Positions 1-8,108 of a stretch of DNA of 57,482 bases are shown piece by piece. Position 1 is the stretch's first letter. The number at the start of each line of letters is the position of its first letter. The stretch is taken from contig JAFZPH010000033.1 of NCBI GenBank assembly GCA_017550405.1, positions 1 through 57,482 of the forward strand, read 5' to 3'. The notes beneath the pieces are model-generated. The model had not been told where the DNA came from. It was given only the letters and a program-made list of their open reading frames with translations, and searched no databases. A program made the translations under genes and the position numbers. The DNA comes from Bacteroidales bacterium (GTDB taxonomy: Bacteria > Bacteroidota > Bacteroidia > Bacteroidales > P3).

Positions 1-1
1 C

Positions 2-397
2 CTCACCGCCCACGACACCGTCCCGGGTTACCGCTTCCTCCGATGGAACGACCACAACACCGACAACCCTCGCACCGTCGTCGTCACGCAGGACACCATC
101 TTCACTGCCTTCTTCTCCCGGCAGCAGGGCATCGACTCGCCCCTATCCCCGCTTCCCGCCTTCACCCTCTCCCCCAACCCTGCGCACACCAGCGTCACCG
201 TCACCCTTGCCGCCCCCTGCGGCTCAGGCTGCTCCCTCTCCCTCCTCGATGCCTCCGGCCACACCGTCCTGTCCCTCCCGCTCCCAGCAGGCTCCTCAAA
301 CGCCACCCTCCCCCTCCGTGACCTCCCCGCCGGCCCCTACTTCGTCTCCCTCTCCTCTCCCCAAGGCTCCTCCTCGCAGAAACTCATCCTGCAATAG
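2..397 (+). CDS. C-terminal part of a secreted T9SS-sorted protein (5' truncated by window edge)
   Basis: An open frame runs in from the window edge and stops at TAG 395-397. The first visible residues (YRFLRWND, then TVVVTQDTIFTAFF) are the end of an InlB-type beta-grasp repeat, the 'RWsDG...NP...V..D....A.F' pattern. A type A T9SS sorting domain follows: SPNPAHTSVTVTL, a turn with LLDASGHTV, LRDLPAGPYFVSL and a final KLIL. The domain directs export through the type IX system and is normally cleaved at the surface. The N-terminal functional part lies outside the window, so the activity is unknown. The LRR protein at 51753-53486 has the same repeat-plus-tail design. Confidence 0.85.
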   Translation, partial: LTAHDTVPGYRFLRWNDHNTDNPRTVVVTQDTIFTAFFSRQQGIDSPLSPLPAFTLSPNPAHTSVTVTLAAPCGSGCSLSLLDASGHTVLSLPLPAGSSNATLPLRDLPAGPYFVSLSSPQGSSSQKLILQ

Positions 398-425
398 CAG
401 AGGCAACTTTTGAATGTCGGAATGT

Positions 426-478
426 TTGATTGCTTGAGTGTTTGAGTATTTGACCGCGCCAGACACTCAAGCAATCAA
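426..478. repeat. perfect 16-bp inverted repeat
   Basis: Arms TTGATTGCTTGAGTGT (426-441) and its exact complement (463-478) flank a 21-base loop that partly repeats the arm (TTTGAGTATTTGA). The structure lies just after the stop of the T9SS gene and before guaD. There is no clear T-tract, so it may be an intergenic repeat rather than an intrinsic terminator. Confidence 0.6.
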
Positions 479-546
479 GCAATTTCCACTTTTCATATCA
501 ACTGACCGATTGGGTGATTCCCGCCAGCGGTAAGGAGGTGACGGAG

Positions 547-1092
547 ATGCGACATACAATAAAAACGGTTTTTCCGCGTTTAGGTGGTATGAATGAGAAT
601 ACGACAAACACACCGGAAATAACCGAGAGGGACAAAGCGTTTATGCGTGAGGCTATCCGCCTGGCGAACGAGAGCGTGGAGCGCGGCGGCGGCCCCTTTG
701 GGGCGGTGATTGTGAAAGAGGGGGAAATTGTTGCGGGCTGTTCCAACAGTGTGACCTTGGACAACGACCCTACCGCCCATGCCGAGGTGAACGCCATCCG
801 TGAGGCCTGTCGCAAGCTGGGCACTTTCGACCTTTCGGGCTGCAGGATATATACCTCCTGCGAGCCATGCCCCATGTGCCTCGGGGCCATTTACTGGGCA
901 GGGATTGACCGCATTTATTACGGAAATACACGAAGAGATGCTGCAGAGGCCGACTTTGCCGACGACTTTATTTACGAGGAGCTGTCCAGCCCATTGGAGC
1001 AGCGAAGGCTACCCATCGTCTCTATGCTGAGGGATGAGGCTTTGCACAGTTTTGTGCTGTGGAAGGGGAAGGGGGACAGGGTTGCGTATTAA
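547..1092 (+). CDS. guaD: guanine deaminase (CDA-fold, Bacillus GuaD type)
   Basis: A zinc-dependent cytidine-deaminase-fold enzyme that converts guanine to xanthine and ammonia in purine salvage. The zinc signature is HAE (residues 78-80, in DPTAHAEVNAIR) plus PCPMC (107-111, in SCEPCPMCLGAIYWA). The GGPFGAVIVK segment and the FIYEEL...SPLEQR tail match the Bacillus subtilis GuaD family and differ from TadA, whose own gene is at 22501. The ATG at 547 was chosen because a strong AAGGAGGTG sits seven bases before it. An upstream GTG (514) and an internal ATG (589, giving a length closer to Bacillus GuaD) are alternatives. The reaction is inferred from family motifs. Confidence 0.85.
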   Translation: MRHTIKTVFPRLGGMNENTTNTPEITERDKAFMREAIRLANESVERGGGPFGAVIVKEGEIVAGCSNSVTLDNDPTAHAEVNAIREACRKLGTFDLSGCRIYTSCEPCPMCLGAIYWAGIDRIYYGNTRRDAAEADFADDFIYEELSSPLEQRRLPIVSMLRDEALHSFVLWKGKGDRVAY

Positions 1093-1179
1093 GTTACCGC
1101 ACTGCACAATATACGGTATTATTCCTCTCCCGCCATTTGGGGGGTGATGGGCGGCAATCCTCATAGGGGATGACAGGAA

Positions 1180-1219
1180 CAAACAAAGAGGAGGGTGCCT
1201 TCACGGGGTACCCTCCTCT
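1180..1219 (-). terminator. intrinsic terminator downstream of the HU gene
   Basis: AGAGGAGGGTGCC and GGTACCCTCCTCT (about 1187-1219) form a long stem. On the minus strand the stem is followed by TTTGTTT, just past the HU stop codon. Confidence 0.75.
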
Positions 1220-1237
1220 GCATTGACGACTGACCAA

Positions 1238-1498
1238 TTAGATAAGACCCTTACCGGGTTTGAATTTGGCAGATTTCTTGGCGGCAATCTTGATTTTTTC
1301 ACCAGTGCGGGGGTTGCGACCCATGCGGGCGGGACGCTCGTTGACATCGAAGGTGCCGAAACCTACGAGAGTGATTTTCTCGCCTTTAGCGAGTTGTTCT
1401 TTGATTACGTCAACGCATGCGTTGAGGGCATTGCCGGCATCGACTTTGGTCAAACCTGCTTTTTCTGCCATGGCTGCAATTAATTCGGTCTTGTTCAT
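1238..1498 (-). CDS. HU-family DNA-binding protein
   Basis: An 86-residue histone-like protein that binds and bends DNA as a dimer in the nucleoid. It begins MNKTELIAAMAEKAGLTK and carries the HU/IHF signature GFGTFDVNERPARMGRNP around residues 46-63; the RNPRTGE arm tip intercalates into DNA. The length is normal for HU. The ATG at 1496-1498 gives this canonical N-terminus; a longer frame upstream would start within the promoter. A TATATTTGCA -7 element lies upstream on the same strand, and an intrinsic terminator follows, so it is probably transcribed alone. HU and IHF subunits cannot be told apart from sequence alone. Confidence 0.95.
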   Translation of the reverse strand: MNKTELIAAMAEKAGLTKVDAGNALNACVDVIKEQLAKGEKITLVGFGTFDVNERPARMGRNPRTGEKIKIAAKKSAKFKPGKGLI

Positions 1499-1536
1499 AG
1501 TGGTTTTTTTAACTGGGTTAATACACTTTTTTCGGT

Positions 1537-1546
1537 TGCAAATATA
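1537..1546 (-). promoter_or_regulatory. Bacteroidota -7 promoter element for HU
   Basis: The minus strand reads TATATTTGCA, matching TAnnTTTG about 40 bases before the HU start. No convincing -33 TTG was found. Confidence 0.6.
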
Positions 1547-1611
1547 AACCTTTTTTTTTATTAGTTGGCTCTCTTGATGAAAAAAAAATGTGTTAAAAAA
1601 ACAGCACCACA

Positions 1612-2553
1612 CTATTCCACTAGTTTCCAGTCGTTTACATTGCAGCCACGAAGAAACTCGGCTACAGGCATCCGTTTCTTGCCACCTAATTGGAGGTTCA
1701 AAATGCTGATAAAACCACCGTTTACACCGATTTTTAAGTATGTTTTCCCGTCGGAGATGAGGGCTCTTTGTGTTGCGTGGGAGTCGGGGGCGAAGGCCAC
1801 CTGGAAGAGTTTGAAGGGATGCTCGACATCATCGGGGCCGACGAGGGTCATGGTGGCTGCCGGATAGGGTGAGAGGCCGCGTACGAAATCGACAATTCGG
1901 GGGCCGGGAAGTGACCAGTCCACCACACAGTCGGGCTTGAAGATCTTGGGTGCAGCGGGGAGGTTGCCCGTTTGCTGCTGGGGTTGGGGCGTGAGGGTAT
2001 GGCTCTGGATTCCCTCAAGGGTTTTGACCACCAGGCGGGCACCGATGTCCGCCAGACGGTCGTGGAGGGTTTCGGCTGTGTCGTCGGGTGCTATGGGTGT
2101 CGACTCCTGCAGGAGGATGGAACCTTGGTCGATATGCTCGTTGAGCATGAAGGTGGTGACACCCGTGACGGTCTCGCCATTGATGAGCGCCCAGTTGATG
2201 GGGGCGGCGCCACGATAGCGGGGCAACAGCGAGGCATGGAGGTTGAAGGTGCCGAGGGGAGGCATGGCCCATACGCTCTGCGGCAGCATACGGAACGCCA
2301 CCACAACGAAGATGTCGGCCTGCCATTGGCTAAGACGCTGCTGGAAAAGGGGGTCGCGGAGCTTCTCGGGCTGGAGGAGGGGGATACCGTGCTCCAGCGC
2401 ACACAGTTTGACGGGCGAGGCGGTGAGCTTGAGCCCACGGCCTGAGGGACGGTCGGGCACAGTGACCACTCCGACCACTTCATGGCCGGCTTGTATGATG
2501 GACTGGAGGGAGCGGACTGCAATGTCGGGGGTCCCCATGAAGACTATTTTCAT
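1612..2553 (-). CDS. fmt: methionyl-tRNA formyltransferase
   Basis: Formylates initiator Met-tRNA with 10-formyl-THF, a step in translation initiation. The 313 residues match the usual 310-320. The N-terminal formyltransferase fold begins IVFMGTPDIAVRSL and holds the HASLLPRYRGAAPINWA active-site stretch near residue 105, with the Asn and His of FNLHASLLP; GVTTFMLNEHIDQG follows, including the catalytic Asp. The C-terminal OB-like tRNA-binding domain contains FVRGLSPYPAA. The gene reads toward HU; the 189 bases on its upstream side are filled with a 72-bp tandem repeat. Confidence 0.96.
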   Translation of the reverse strand: MKIVFMGTPDIAVRSLQSIIQAGHEVVGVVTVPDRPSGRGLKLTASPVKLCALEHGIPLLQPEKLRDPLFQQRLSQWQADIFVVVAFRMLPQSVWAMPPLGTFNLHASLLPRYRGAAPINWALINGETVTGVTTFMLNEHIDQGSILLQESTPIAPDDTAETLHDRLADIGARLVVKTLEGIQSHTLTPQPQQQTGNLPAAPKIFKPDCVVDWSLPGPRIVDFVRGLSPYPAATMTLVGPDDVEHPFKLFQVAFAPDSHATQRALISDGKTYLKIGVNGGFISILNLQLGGKKRMPVAEFLRGCNVNDWKLVE

Positions 2554-2560
2554 GCTTTAA

Positions 2561-2742
2561 CGATTGGTGTTTACAAGTGTTTATGCGAGTACAAGACTAA
2601 CGAAATAACGAATTACACATTATAAAGGACTGCGATTGGTGTTTACAAAAGTTTATGCGAGTACAAGACCAACGGAATAACGAATTACACATTATACAAG
2701 ACTAACGAAATAACGAATTAACAAGATAACACATTCAAAAAC
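2561..2742. repeat. 72-bp intergenic tandem repeat with AT-rich sub-repeats
   Basis: Two copies of a 72-bp unit begin at about 2561 and 2633, each opening CGATTGGTGTTTACAA and containing TTATGCGAGTACAAGA and ATAACGAATTACACATTATA; they differ at only a few positions. A partial third unit follows (AGACTAACGAAATAACGAAT, then ATAACACATTCAAAAA). The sub-motifs AACGA.ATAACGAATTA and AACACATTCAAAA recur at 48700-48747, 53715-53770 and 54960-54998. The array fills the gap between fmt and the RpoN-M23 gene. Confidence 0.8.
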
Positions 2743-5205
2743 TTATCTCACCCTGAGGCGCATGCCTGACTTGAACTTGGTGACATCGGGGTTGAGTTCT
2801 TTCAGTTTCTCGGCAGTAGTGTAATTGCGGCGGGCAAGGTCGTCGAGGGTTTCGCCTTTGCGCATGGTGGCATAGACAGGCTTGTTGGTGCGGCGCACGG
2901 TGGCAGGCTCCTCGGGGACGATGCTCTTGTCGGCCTTGTAGACAAGCGATTCGCCTTTGGAGGGTTTGCGGATGCCGAAGTAGGTTTTGTCGAGGTAGAG
3001 CTTGCGCGTGCGGAGGGTATAGTTGGAGAAGTCGAGAATCCATTCGGGGTCGAAGGGCTCGTACTGGAAACGGACTTCGAAATGGAGATGCGGACCAGTG
3101 GAGCGTCCGGTGCTGCCCCCCAGACCCAGCACCTGTCCGGCGGCCACCACTTGCATGGGCTTTACATTGATTTTGGAGAGGTGGCCATAGACGGTCTCGA
3201 GGCCGTTGTAGTGGCGGACCACCACCAGATTGCCGTAGGCACCCATGGGGCGGGCGATGCGCACCACCCCGTTGAAGGCGCAGTGCACAGGCTCACCCAT
3301 GCGCAGACGGATGTCCACCCCGCGGTGGGGCCGGTTCCATCGCCAACCATAGGGTGAGGTGATGATGTTTTTAACGGGGAAACAGAATTTCTCGTTGTTC
3401 TTGAGCAGCCGGATGGTAATCTCGTCGGGCAGGGAGTCCATGGAGAGGGTGACCAGACGGACATGGGCGCCACTGAGGTTCCGGCCATACCACAGGGGCG
3501 ACGGAGGGGGGAGGGTGGCGTTGTACATGACATCAATCAGCTCGTCGCCGCTGGCAAGGGCCGTGTCGATGATGTTGGGGTCCGGTTCGGGTTCATGGAT
3601 TTCGAGAGCGGGACGGCCGGGTTTGTGCGAGGGGTTGTTCTTGGCCGGGGTCTTTTCCGCACGGGCCTTGGCGCGTCCTTCGCGGATACGGGCATTGAGC
3701 AGTGAATCGTAGTAGCTTTCCTTTTGTGGCTGCTGGGCTGCCAGCGTACCCCCAAGGGCAAGCAGCATCAAGAGCATCGTGAGGCGGCGACGAAGCCTCC
3801 CCACGGGGATGCCGAGCATCTCGCGGTATTTGGCCACGGTGCGCCGGGCGATAGGAAATCCCCGCTGCGAGAGCTGCTGTGCCAATGCATCGTCGGAGAG
3901 TGGGTTGCGCTTGTCCTCGGCATCGACCAAGGCCTGCAGCTCACTCCGCACCGTCTCGGTGGCCACCTCCTGCCCTTGGTCGTTGCGGATAGCCTGCGAA
4001 AAGCATTCCTTGAGGAGGAAAGTGCCGAACTCGGTCTGCACATATTTGCTGTTCACCACACGCGAGACGGTGGAGATGTCGTAACCCGTCTGAGCCGCGA
4101 CATCTTTCTGCAGCAGGGGTTTGAGGTCGGCGCTGTCGCCGGTGAGGAAAAAGCGGTGCTGTTTCTTCAAGATGACCTTCATGACACGCAGGAGGCTGGT
4201 GTGGCGCTGCTGGAGGGTGTCGACCAGCAGGTCGGCGCTCTCGAAGTTGACCCGCAGAAAGTCGAGGGCCTGTTTCTCGCCGGGCGAGGGTTTCTTCAAA
4301 GCCTGCAGCTGCTGGAGCATATCGTGATATTCCTGGCTTTTCTGCAGCTGTGGCAGGTAGCGGTCGTTAAGCGAGAGGGTCAGCTGGTCGTCGTGCCGGG
4401 TGACGATAAAATCGGGGACGATGTAGCGGGTGCGCGAGGTGTCGGCCTCGCCGGTGCCGGGCTTGGGATTAAGGCGGCGTATGCGGGCGATGGCGGCCTC
4501 GAGCTGAGGCTCGGTAAGCGACAAGGCGGCCATGACCCGCTGGTAGTTATGCGATGCAAAAGCGTCGAAGGCGCTGTCGACGACAGCGGTGGCGTTGCGG
4601 GTGTCGTCGTCCTGGACCTCGGCGCGGTGCAGCTGGAGGGAGAGACATTCCTGCAAGTTGCGTGCAGCTATCCCCGGAGGGTCCAACTGCTGGATGATGT
4701 GCAACATCTCCTCCACCTCATCGTGCGTCACCTCTATGCCCTGGGTGAAGGCGAGGTCGTTGGCAATGAGGTCGAGGCTTCGGCCCACATAGCCTGCATC
4801 GTCGAGGCTGCCGACAATCTCCTGCGCAATACTGTACTGCTGCGGAGTGAGGGGACGCATGGCCAGCTGGCCCATGAGATGGTCGAAGTACGAGTCCTCG
4901 GCCACAAAGACCTTCTCGTGTACATCCACATTCTTGTCGCGCTCCTGTCGTTCGCGATAGCTATAGTCATCGTCGTCGGTGTCGACACTCATCATGTCGA
5001 AGGCTGCATCCGTGCCGGTCTCGGGCAGGGGCTCCATCATGTCGTTGGCGCTGGAAGAGACTTCAAGCACCGGGTTCTTCTCCACCTCCTCTTTGAGTCG
5101 CTGCTCCAAATCAGTCACGGGCATCTGTATCAGTTGCAACAGCAGCAATTGTTGTGGGGAGAGCTTCTGTTGCATTTTCATCGTTTGATGTTGACCGCTC
5201 TTCAT
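2743..5205 (-). CDS. rpoN: RNA polymerase sigma-54 factor RpoN fused in frame to a signal segment, M23 peptidase and LysM domain
   Basis: One uninterrupted 820-codon frame. Residues 1-475 are a complete sigma-54: activator-interacting region (QKLSPQQLLLLQLIQMP), acidic linker (about 53-95), core-binding domain (about 110-300), helix-turn-helix region and RpoN box ARRTVAKYRE (453-462), ending GIPVGRLRRRL where sigma-54 proteins normally stop. The frame continues with a hydrophobic signal-like stretch (LTMLLMLLALGGTLAAQQ, 475-492), a linker, an M23 metallopeptidase (HRGVD 627-631, GPHLHFE 704-710; zinc ligands H627, D631, H708) and a C-terminal LysM-like motif (about 772-820). Sigma-54 acts in the cytoplasm, whereas M23/LysM proteins cut peptidoglycan outside it, so one polypeptide doing both is hard to reconcile. 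Internal starts at Met463, Met477 or Met480 would yield a separate secreted peptidase. The ATG at 5203-5205 was chosen over an upstream in-frame ATG at 5268, whose extra residues are unlike sigma-54. Loss of the rpoN stop, real or an assembly artefact, is the simplest explanation. Confidence 0.85.
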   Translation of the reverse strand: MKSGQHQTMKMQQKLSPQQLLLLQLIQMPVTDLEQRLKEEVEKNPVLEVSSSANDMMEPLPETGTDAAFDMMSVDTDDDDYSYRERQERDKNVDVHEKVFVAEDSYFDHLMGQLAMRPLTPQQYSIAQEIVGSLDDAGYVGRSLDLIANDLAFTQGIEVTHDEVEEMLHIIQQLDPPGIAARNLQECLSLQLHRAEVQDDDTRNATAVVDSAFDAFASHNYQRVMAALSLTEPQLEAAIARIRRLNPKPGTGEADTSRTRYIVPDFIVTRHDDQLTLSLNDRYLPQLQKSQEYHDMLQQLQALKKPSPGEKQALDFLRVNFESADLLVDTLQQRHTSLLRVMKVILKKQHRFFLTGDSADLKPLLQKDVAAQTGYDISTVSRVVNSKYVQTEFGTFLLKECFSQAIRNDQGQEVATETVRSELQALVDAEDKRNPLSDDALAQQLSQRGFPIARRTVAKYREMLGIPVGRLRRRLTMLLMLLALGGTLAAQQPQKESYYDSLLNARIREGRAKARAEKTPAKNNPSHKPGRPALEIHEPEPDPNIIDTALASGDELIDVMYNATLPPPSPLWYGRNLSGAHVRLVTLSMDSLPDEITIRLLKNNEKFCFPVKNIITSPYGWRWNRPHRGVDIRLRMGEPVHCAFNGVVRIARPMGAYGNLVVVRHYNGLETVYGHLSKINVKPMQVVAAGQVLGLGGSTGRSTGPHLHFEVRFQYEPFDPEWILDFSNYTLRTRKLYLDKTYFGIRKPSKGESLVYKADKSIVPEEPATVRRTNKPVYATMRKGETLDDLARRNYTTAEKLKELNPDVTKFKSGMRLRVR

Positions 5206-5301
5206 AGTAATCAGTGTTAGGTTCGTCAGCTTATTGTGCCCGGCACCTGCCACAGCCATGCGCCGCAACCTGTACCCGGCATTGTTATAACATTATAACT
5301 A

Positions 5302-6747
5302 CTAATTGCCGGAAATATTATCCGGGCGGGCAAAAAAATTGTCTTGGAACTGGAGGAGATACACCTTGTCGGTGGCGCGTGTCACGGCGGTGTAGAGCCA
5401 GCGGAGGTAATCTTTGTCTATCATCTCGTCGGTGAGGTAGCCCTGGTCCACGATGGCGGTGTGCCACTGCCCGCCCTGTGTCTTGTGGCAGGTGAGTGCG
5501 TATGAGAACTTGACTTGCAGGGCGTTGTAATAGGGATTCTGTTTCACCGCCCGCAGACGGTCGGCGCGGCGCGGCATATCGGCATAGTCCTCCATTACCG
5601 CATCAAACAGTTGCCTCGACTGGTCGGCGGTAAGCGAGGGCGACTCGCTATGGAGTGTCTCCAGGAGCAGTTTACAGTCGTGAAGGGGCATGTCGGGGTA
5701 GTCCACAAAGCGGAGTGTGGCATCGGCGAAATGGAAACCATACAACTCCTGGTGGTTGCGGAGGCTCTGTACCTCCACGATGTCGCCGTTGGCGATAAAG
5801 CCCATGCCGCTTTCGGCCTCGAGCCAATAGTAGTTGTTCTTCACCACCATCAGATAGTCGCCCGCGTTGACCTCCTCCTCGCGTAGAAGAATCCGGTTGC
5901 GGATAGCCTGGTTGAACATATTGGCGCGTTTGTTACTCCGGGTGATGATGGTGACGTGTTCCATCCCGCACTCGCGATACTCGGCATTGAGCACCTCTTC
6001 CAGCTCCTCCCCCTGCAGCCTGACGATGTCCTGACACTGCTCCAGGTCGAACAACGGCATGTCGGGCTGGTCCCCTTCGGGAAGCATGGCGATATGGCGG
6101 CGCAGCAACGTGGCATTGAGCAGGATGCCCGACAGGCGGTCCTGCCGCACCACCTCGGTCAGTTCGCTGTGATGCACCGCGAGGTGGAGGATGGAGGAGA
6201 GATAACCTATATCGAGTGCCGGGCTTTGGCTGGTGCCCACCGGCGGCAGCTGGGCCGTGTCGCCTATCAGCATCAACCGACAGTGGTTGCCCTCGCCCAC
6301 ATAGTCGACCAGGTCCTCCAGCAGACTGCGGTGCTCCGTCAGGCCTTCGTCGCCATTCCCTATCATCGACGCCTCGTCGACAATAAAAAGGGTGTAGGTG
6401 TGCTTGTTAAACGCCCTGCACATGCGCATGACCCCCGAAGGGTCGGTGACCGTTTGGTAAATCTTGCGGTGGATAGTGTAGGCGGGCTGCCCCGAATAGG
6501 CCGACAGGACCTTGGCCGCCCTGCCTGTAGGGGCAAGGAGAACGGTCTTGATGCGGAGGGCCGGGGCCGAACGCACCAAGGCACTCACCAGCGAGGTCTT
6601 GCCCGTGCCGGCATAGCCACGCAGCAGGAATGTAGAAGAGGGGTCCGGGTCATAGAGAAACCGCACCATCTCCTCGCATGCCCGCTGCTGCATCAGCGTG
6701 GGTTGGTGGGGGAACCGGGACAAGATGTAACGGACGGCTTGCTCCAT
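5302..6747 (-). CDS. RecD-like ATP-dependent DNA helicase (superfamily 1B)
   Basis: A 481-residue SF1 helicase of the RecD/AAA_30 type common in Bacteroidota, presumed to act in DNA repair. Walker A GYAGTGKTSLV follows FLL; motif Ia is LAPTGRAAKVL, Walker B LFIVDEASMIG, motif III LIGDTAQLPPVG, and the C-terminal UvrD-like half has FSYALTCHKTQGGQW and WLYTAVTRATDKV. No RecB/RecC partners are nearby. The start at 6745-6747 gives MEQAVRYILSRFPHQPT, consistent with relatives; the extra upstream residues are not expected. It lies just upstream of the RpoN-M23 gene on the same strand, with about 95 bases between them. Confidence 0.9.
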   Translation of the reverse strand: MEQAVRYILSRFPHQPTLMQQRACEEMVRFLYDPDPSSTFLLRGYAGTGKTSLVSALVRSAPALRIKTVLLAPTGRAAKVLSAYSGQPAYTIHRKIYQTVTDPSGVMRMCRAFNKHTYTLFIVDEASMIGNGDEGLTEHRSLLEDLVDYVGEGNHCRLMLIGDTAQLPPVGTSQSPALDIGYLSSILHLAVHHSELTEVVRQDRLSGILLNATLLRRHIAMLPEGDQPDMPLFDLEQCQDIVRLQGEELEEVLNAEYRECGMEHVTIITRSNKRANMFNQAIRNRILLREEEVNAGDYLMVVKNNYYWLEAESGMGFIANGDIVEVQSLRNHQELYGFHFADATLRFVDYPDMPLHDCKLLLETLHSESPSLTADQSRQLFDAVMEDYADMPRRADRLRAVKQNPYYNALQVKFSYALTCHKTQGGQWHTAIVDQGYLTDEMIDKDYLRWLYTAVTRATDKVYLLQFQDNFFARPDNISGN

Positions 6748-6854
6748 AGTACGTTTGTTTATATCATGCAGGGCAACGAAAGGATTGCCCCCAAGGCGGG
6801 CACGCCGCATGGTGCGGACACCCTTTGCCTCTCAACAATCCAACCCTTTTCTAT

Positions 6855-6891
6855 AATAAAAGGGAGGTCCGCCTGCGTAGGCGAATCTCCC
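6855..6891 (-). terminator. intrinsic terminator after secG
   Basis: On the minus strand GGGAG, an inner CGCCT..AGGCG stem and CTCCC are followed by TTTTATT. The structure is about 20 bases past the secG stop. Confidence 0.8.
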
Positions 6892-6912
6892 AGTCGTTCT
6901 TTGTTCAGTGCA

Positions 6913-7266
6913 TCACTCGGCTTCGGCGACAGGGGCAGCCTCGGCAGCGGCCTCGGTGGCCACGGGAGCAGCTGTGGCAGCGGGGGTCACCGACTTGGCG
7001 GCATTGACATCAACCTCGGTGGTGATGGCGGATTCGGTGCTATGACGAGGTATTGCGATAGTGGCAGCCAACGACAGCACTACCAATGCAATAGCCAGTC
7101 CCCATGTGATTTTCTCAATGGTCTCCGTCGTTTTGCGGACACCCAACACCTGGTTAGGGGCAGAGAAGTTCGCGGCCAGTCCGCCGCCCTTGGAATTCTG
7201 TACCAATACGGCAAGAGCCAATGCAATACATACAACCAGAATAAGGATTACAATAAAAGTGTACAT
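6913..7266 (-). CDS. secG: preprotein translocase subunit SecG
   Basis: A small inner-membrane component of SecYEG that assists protein translocation. Two membrane segments are visible (about 4-22 and 53-70), joined by the diagnostic cytoplasmic loop LVQNSKGGGLAANFSAPNQ (about 21-39). The tail beyond residue 70 is rich in Ala, Glu, Thr and Val, a low-complexity extension frequent in Bacteroidota SecG. It lies 31 bases after the TPR-like gene and ends at an intrinsic terminator, so the two form an operon. Confidence 0.93.
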   Translation of the reverse strand: MYTFIVILILVVCIALALAVLVQNSKGGGLAANFSAPNQVLGVRKTTETIEKITWGLAIALVVLSLAATIAIPRHSTESAITTEVDVNAAKSVTPAATAAPVATEAAAEAAPVAEAE

Positions 7267-7297
7267 CGTGTTTGTTTGTTATTATTATATTACTTTT

Positions 7298-7960
7298 TTA
7301 TCCATTTAACTTCGATTGCAACTCGGCAATTCGAACTGCAAAAGTACTACTTTTTTCGGGATTATTGACCATTAATTTTTCATACATCGCCAACGCCTGC
7401 TGCAATTTCCCCTGTTTTTCGAGTATAACAGCAAGAGTCTCAGACTCTACCGAATCCGACGGACGGATGCTGTTTTGTGCAAGTTCCTGAACGGAAACAG
7501 CGTCATAGGTGTCGGAATCCAATGTGATTCCACCGTCTTTTTCAAGAAAATTCGACAAAATGACGCTCTTCGGAGCGGTTTTGAACGAAACATCCTGGTA
7601 GGCATTGATTTCCTGCAAAATATCGAATCCCGGGGGCAGCGGACGCTCTTCCTCAGCCTGAGGGGTGGGCACGGCCTCCTCCTGCGCCGCGGGCCTTGGG
7701 GCGGGCGGCACGGCTGCCGGACGGTCCAACGCCTCCATCTGCGCATACAGCCACTCCACATCCGGCACATATAGCGACACGTATGGCAGTGCCTGCTTCT
7801 CCCACAAAGGGGCTCCCCCGGCCTTGTCGGCCAGCAGTGCGAGCACCTGCAGCGGGGCGCTGAAAGGGTAGCGATCGCGCTCGCGGTGCAGCTCGTCCCA
7901 CTCTTCGGGTGTGAGCCTGCCCGGCCGGTTCATCATCTGGGCGAAACTGTTTTTATCCAT
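7298..7960 (-). CDS. conserved hypothetical protein with C-terminal TPR-like motif, secG operon
   Basis: A 220-residue soluble protein with no signal peptide. Residues 1-75 are helical (MDKNSFAQMMNRPGRLTPEEW...). A Pro/Ala/Glu-rich linker covers about 80-108. The C-terminal 45 residues form a tetratricopeptide-like hairpin (ETLAVILEKQGKLQQALAMY then EKLMVNNPEKS). Small TPR-like genes just upstream of secG are usual in Bacteroidota, but their function is not known to me. It has its own promoter (TAACTTTGCA at 7995-8004, minus strand) and shares a transcript with secG. Confidence 0.8.
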   Translation of the reverse strand: MDKNSFAQMMNRPGRLTPEEWDELHRERDRYPFSAPLQVLALLADKAGGAPLWEKQALPYVSLYVPDVEWLYAQMEALDRPAAVPPAPRPAAQEEAVPTPQAEEERPLPPGFDILQEINAYQDVSFKTAPKSVILSNFLEKDGGITLDSDTYDAVSVQELAQNSIRPSDSVESETLAVILEKQGKLQQALAMYEKLMVNNPEKSSTFAVRIAELQSKLNG

Positions 7961-7994
7961 TGCATTAACAACTTTTTACCTCGCTAAACTGAAA

Positions 7995-8021
7995 TGCAAA
8001 GTTACGGATTTTTTTTCAACC
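7995..8021 (-). promoter_or_regulatory. promoter for the TPR-like/secG operon
   Basis: The minus strand carries -7 TAACTTTGCA (7995-8004) preceded by an A-rich stretch with TTGAAAA. It diverges from the rpmH promoter. Confidence 0.75.
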
Positions 8022-8108
8022 ATAAAAAAAACTATTAATTTTTTGCTTCAACATGGTATCTTTCAAGCATTTAAATACACACCCCGCCACAAGGGGCAAA
8101 AATTTTTC

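Noticed and set aside
2561..2742. CRISPR array
   Set aside because: The 72-bp units are contiguous, without spacers, and no cas genes are present; no CRISPR was seen anywhere in the window.
3724..5220. 498-codon plus-strand open frame opposite rpoN
   Set aside because: Shadow of the sigma-54 coding strand; no recognisable domain.
5206..5268. Longer start for the RpoN-M23 gene at 5268
   Set aside because: The extra residues are unlike sigma-54 N-termini; MKSGQHQT at 5205 directly precedes the conserved QKLSPQQ region.
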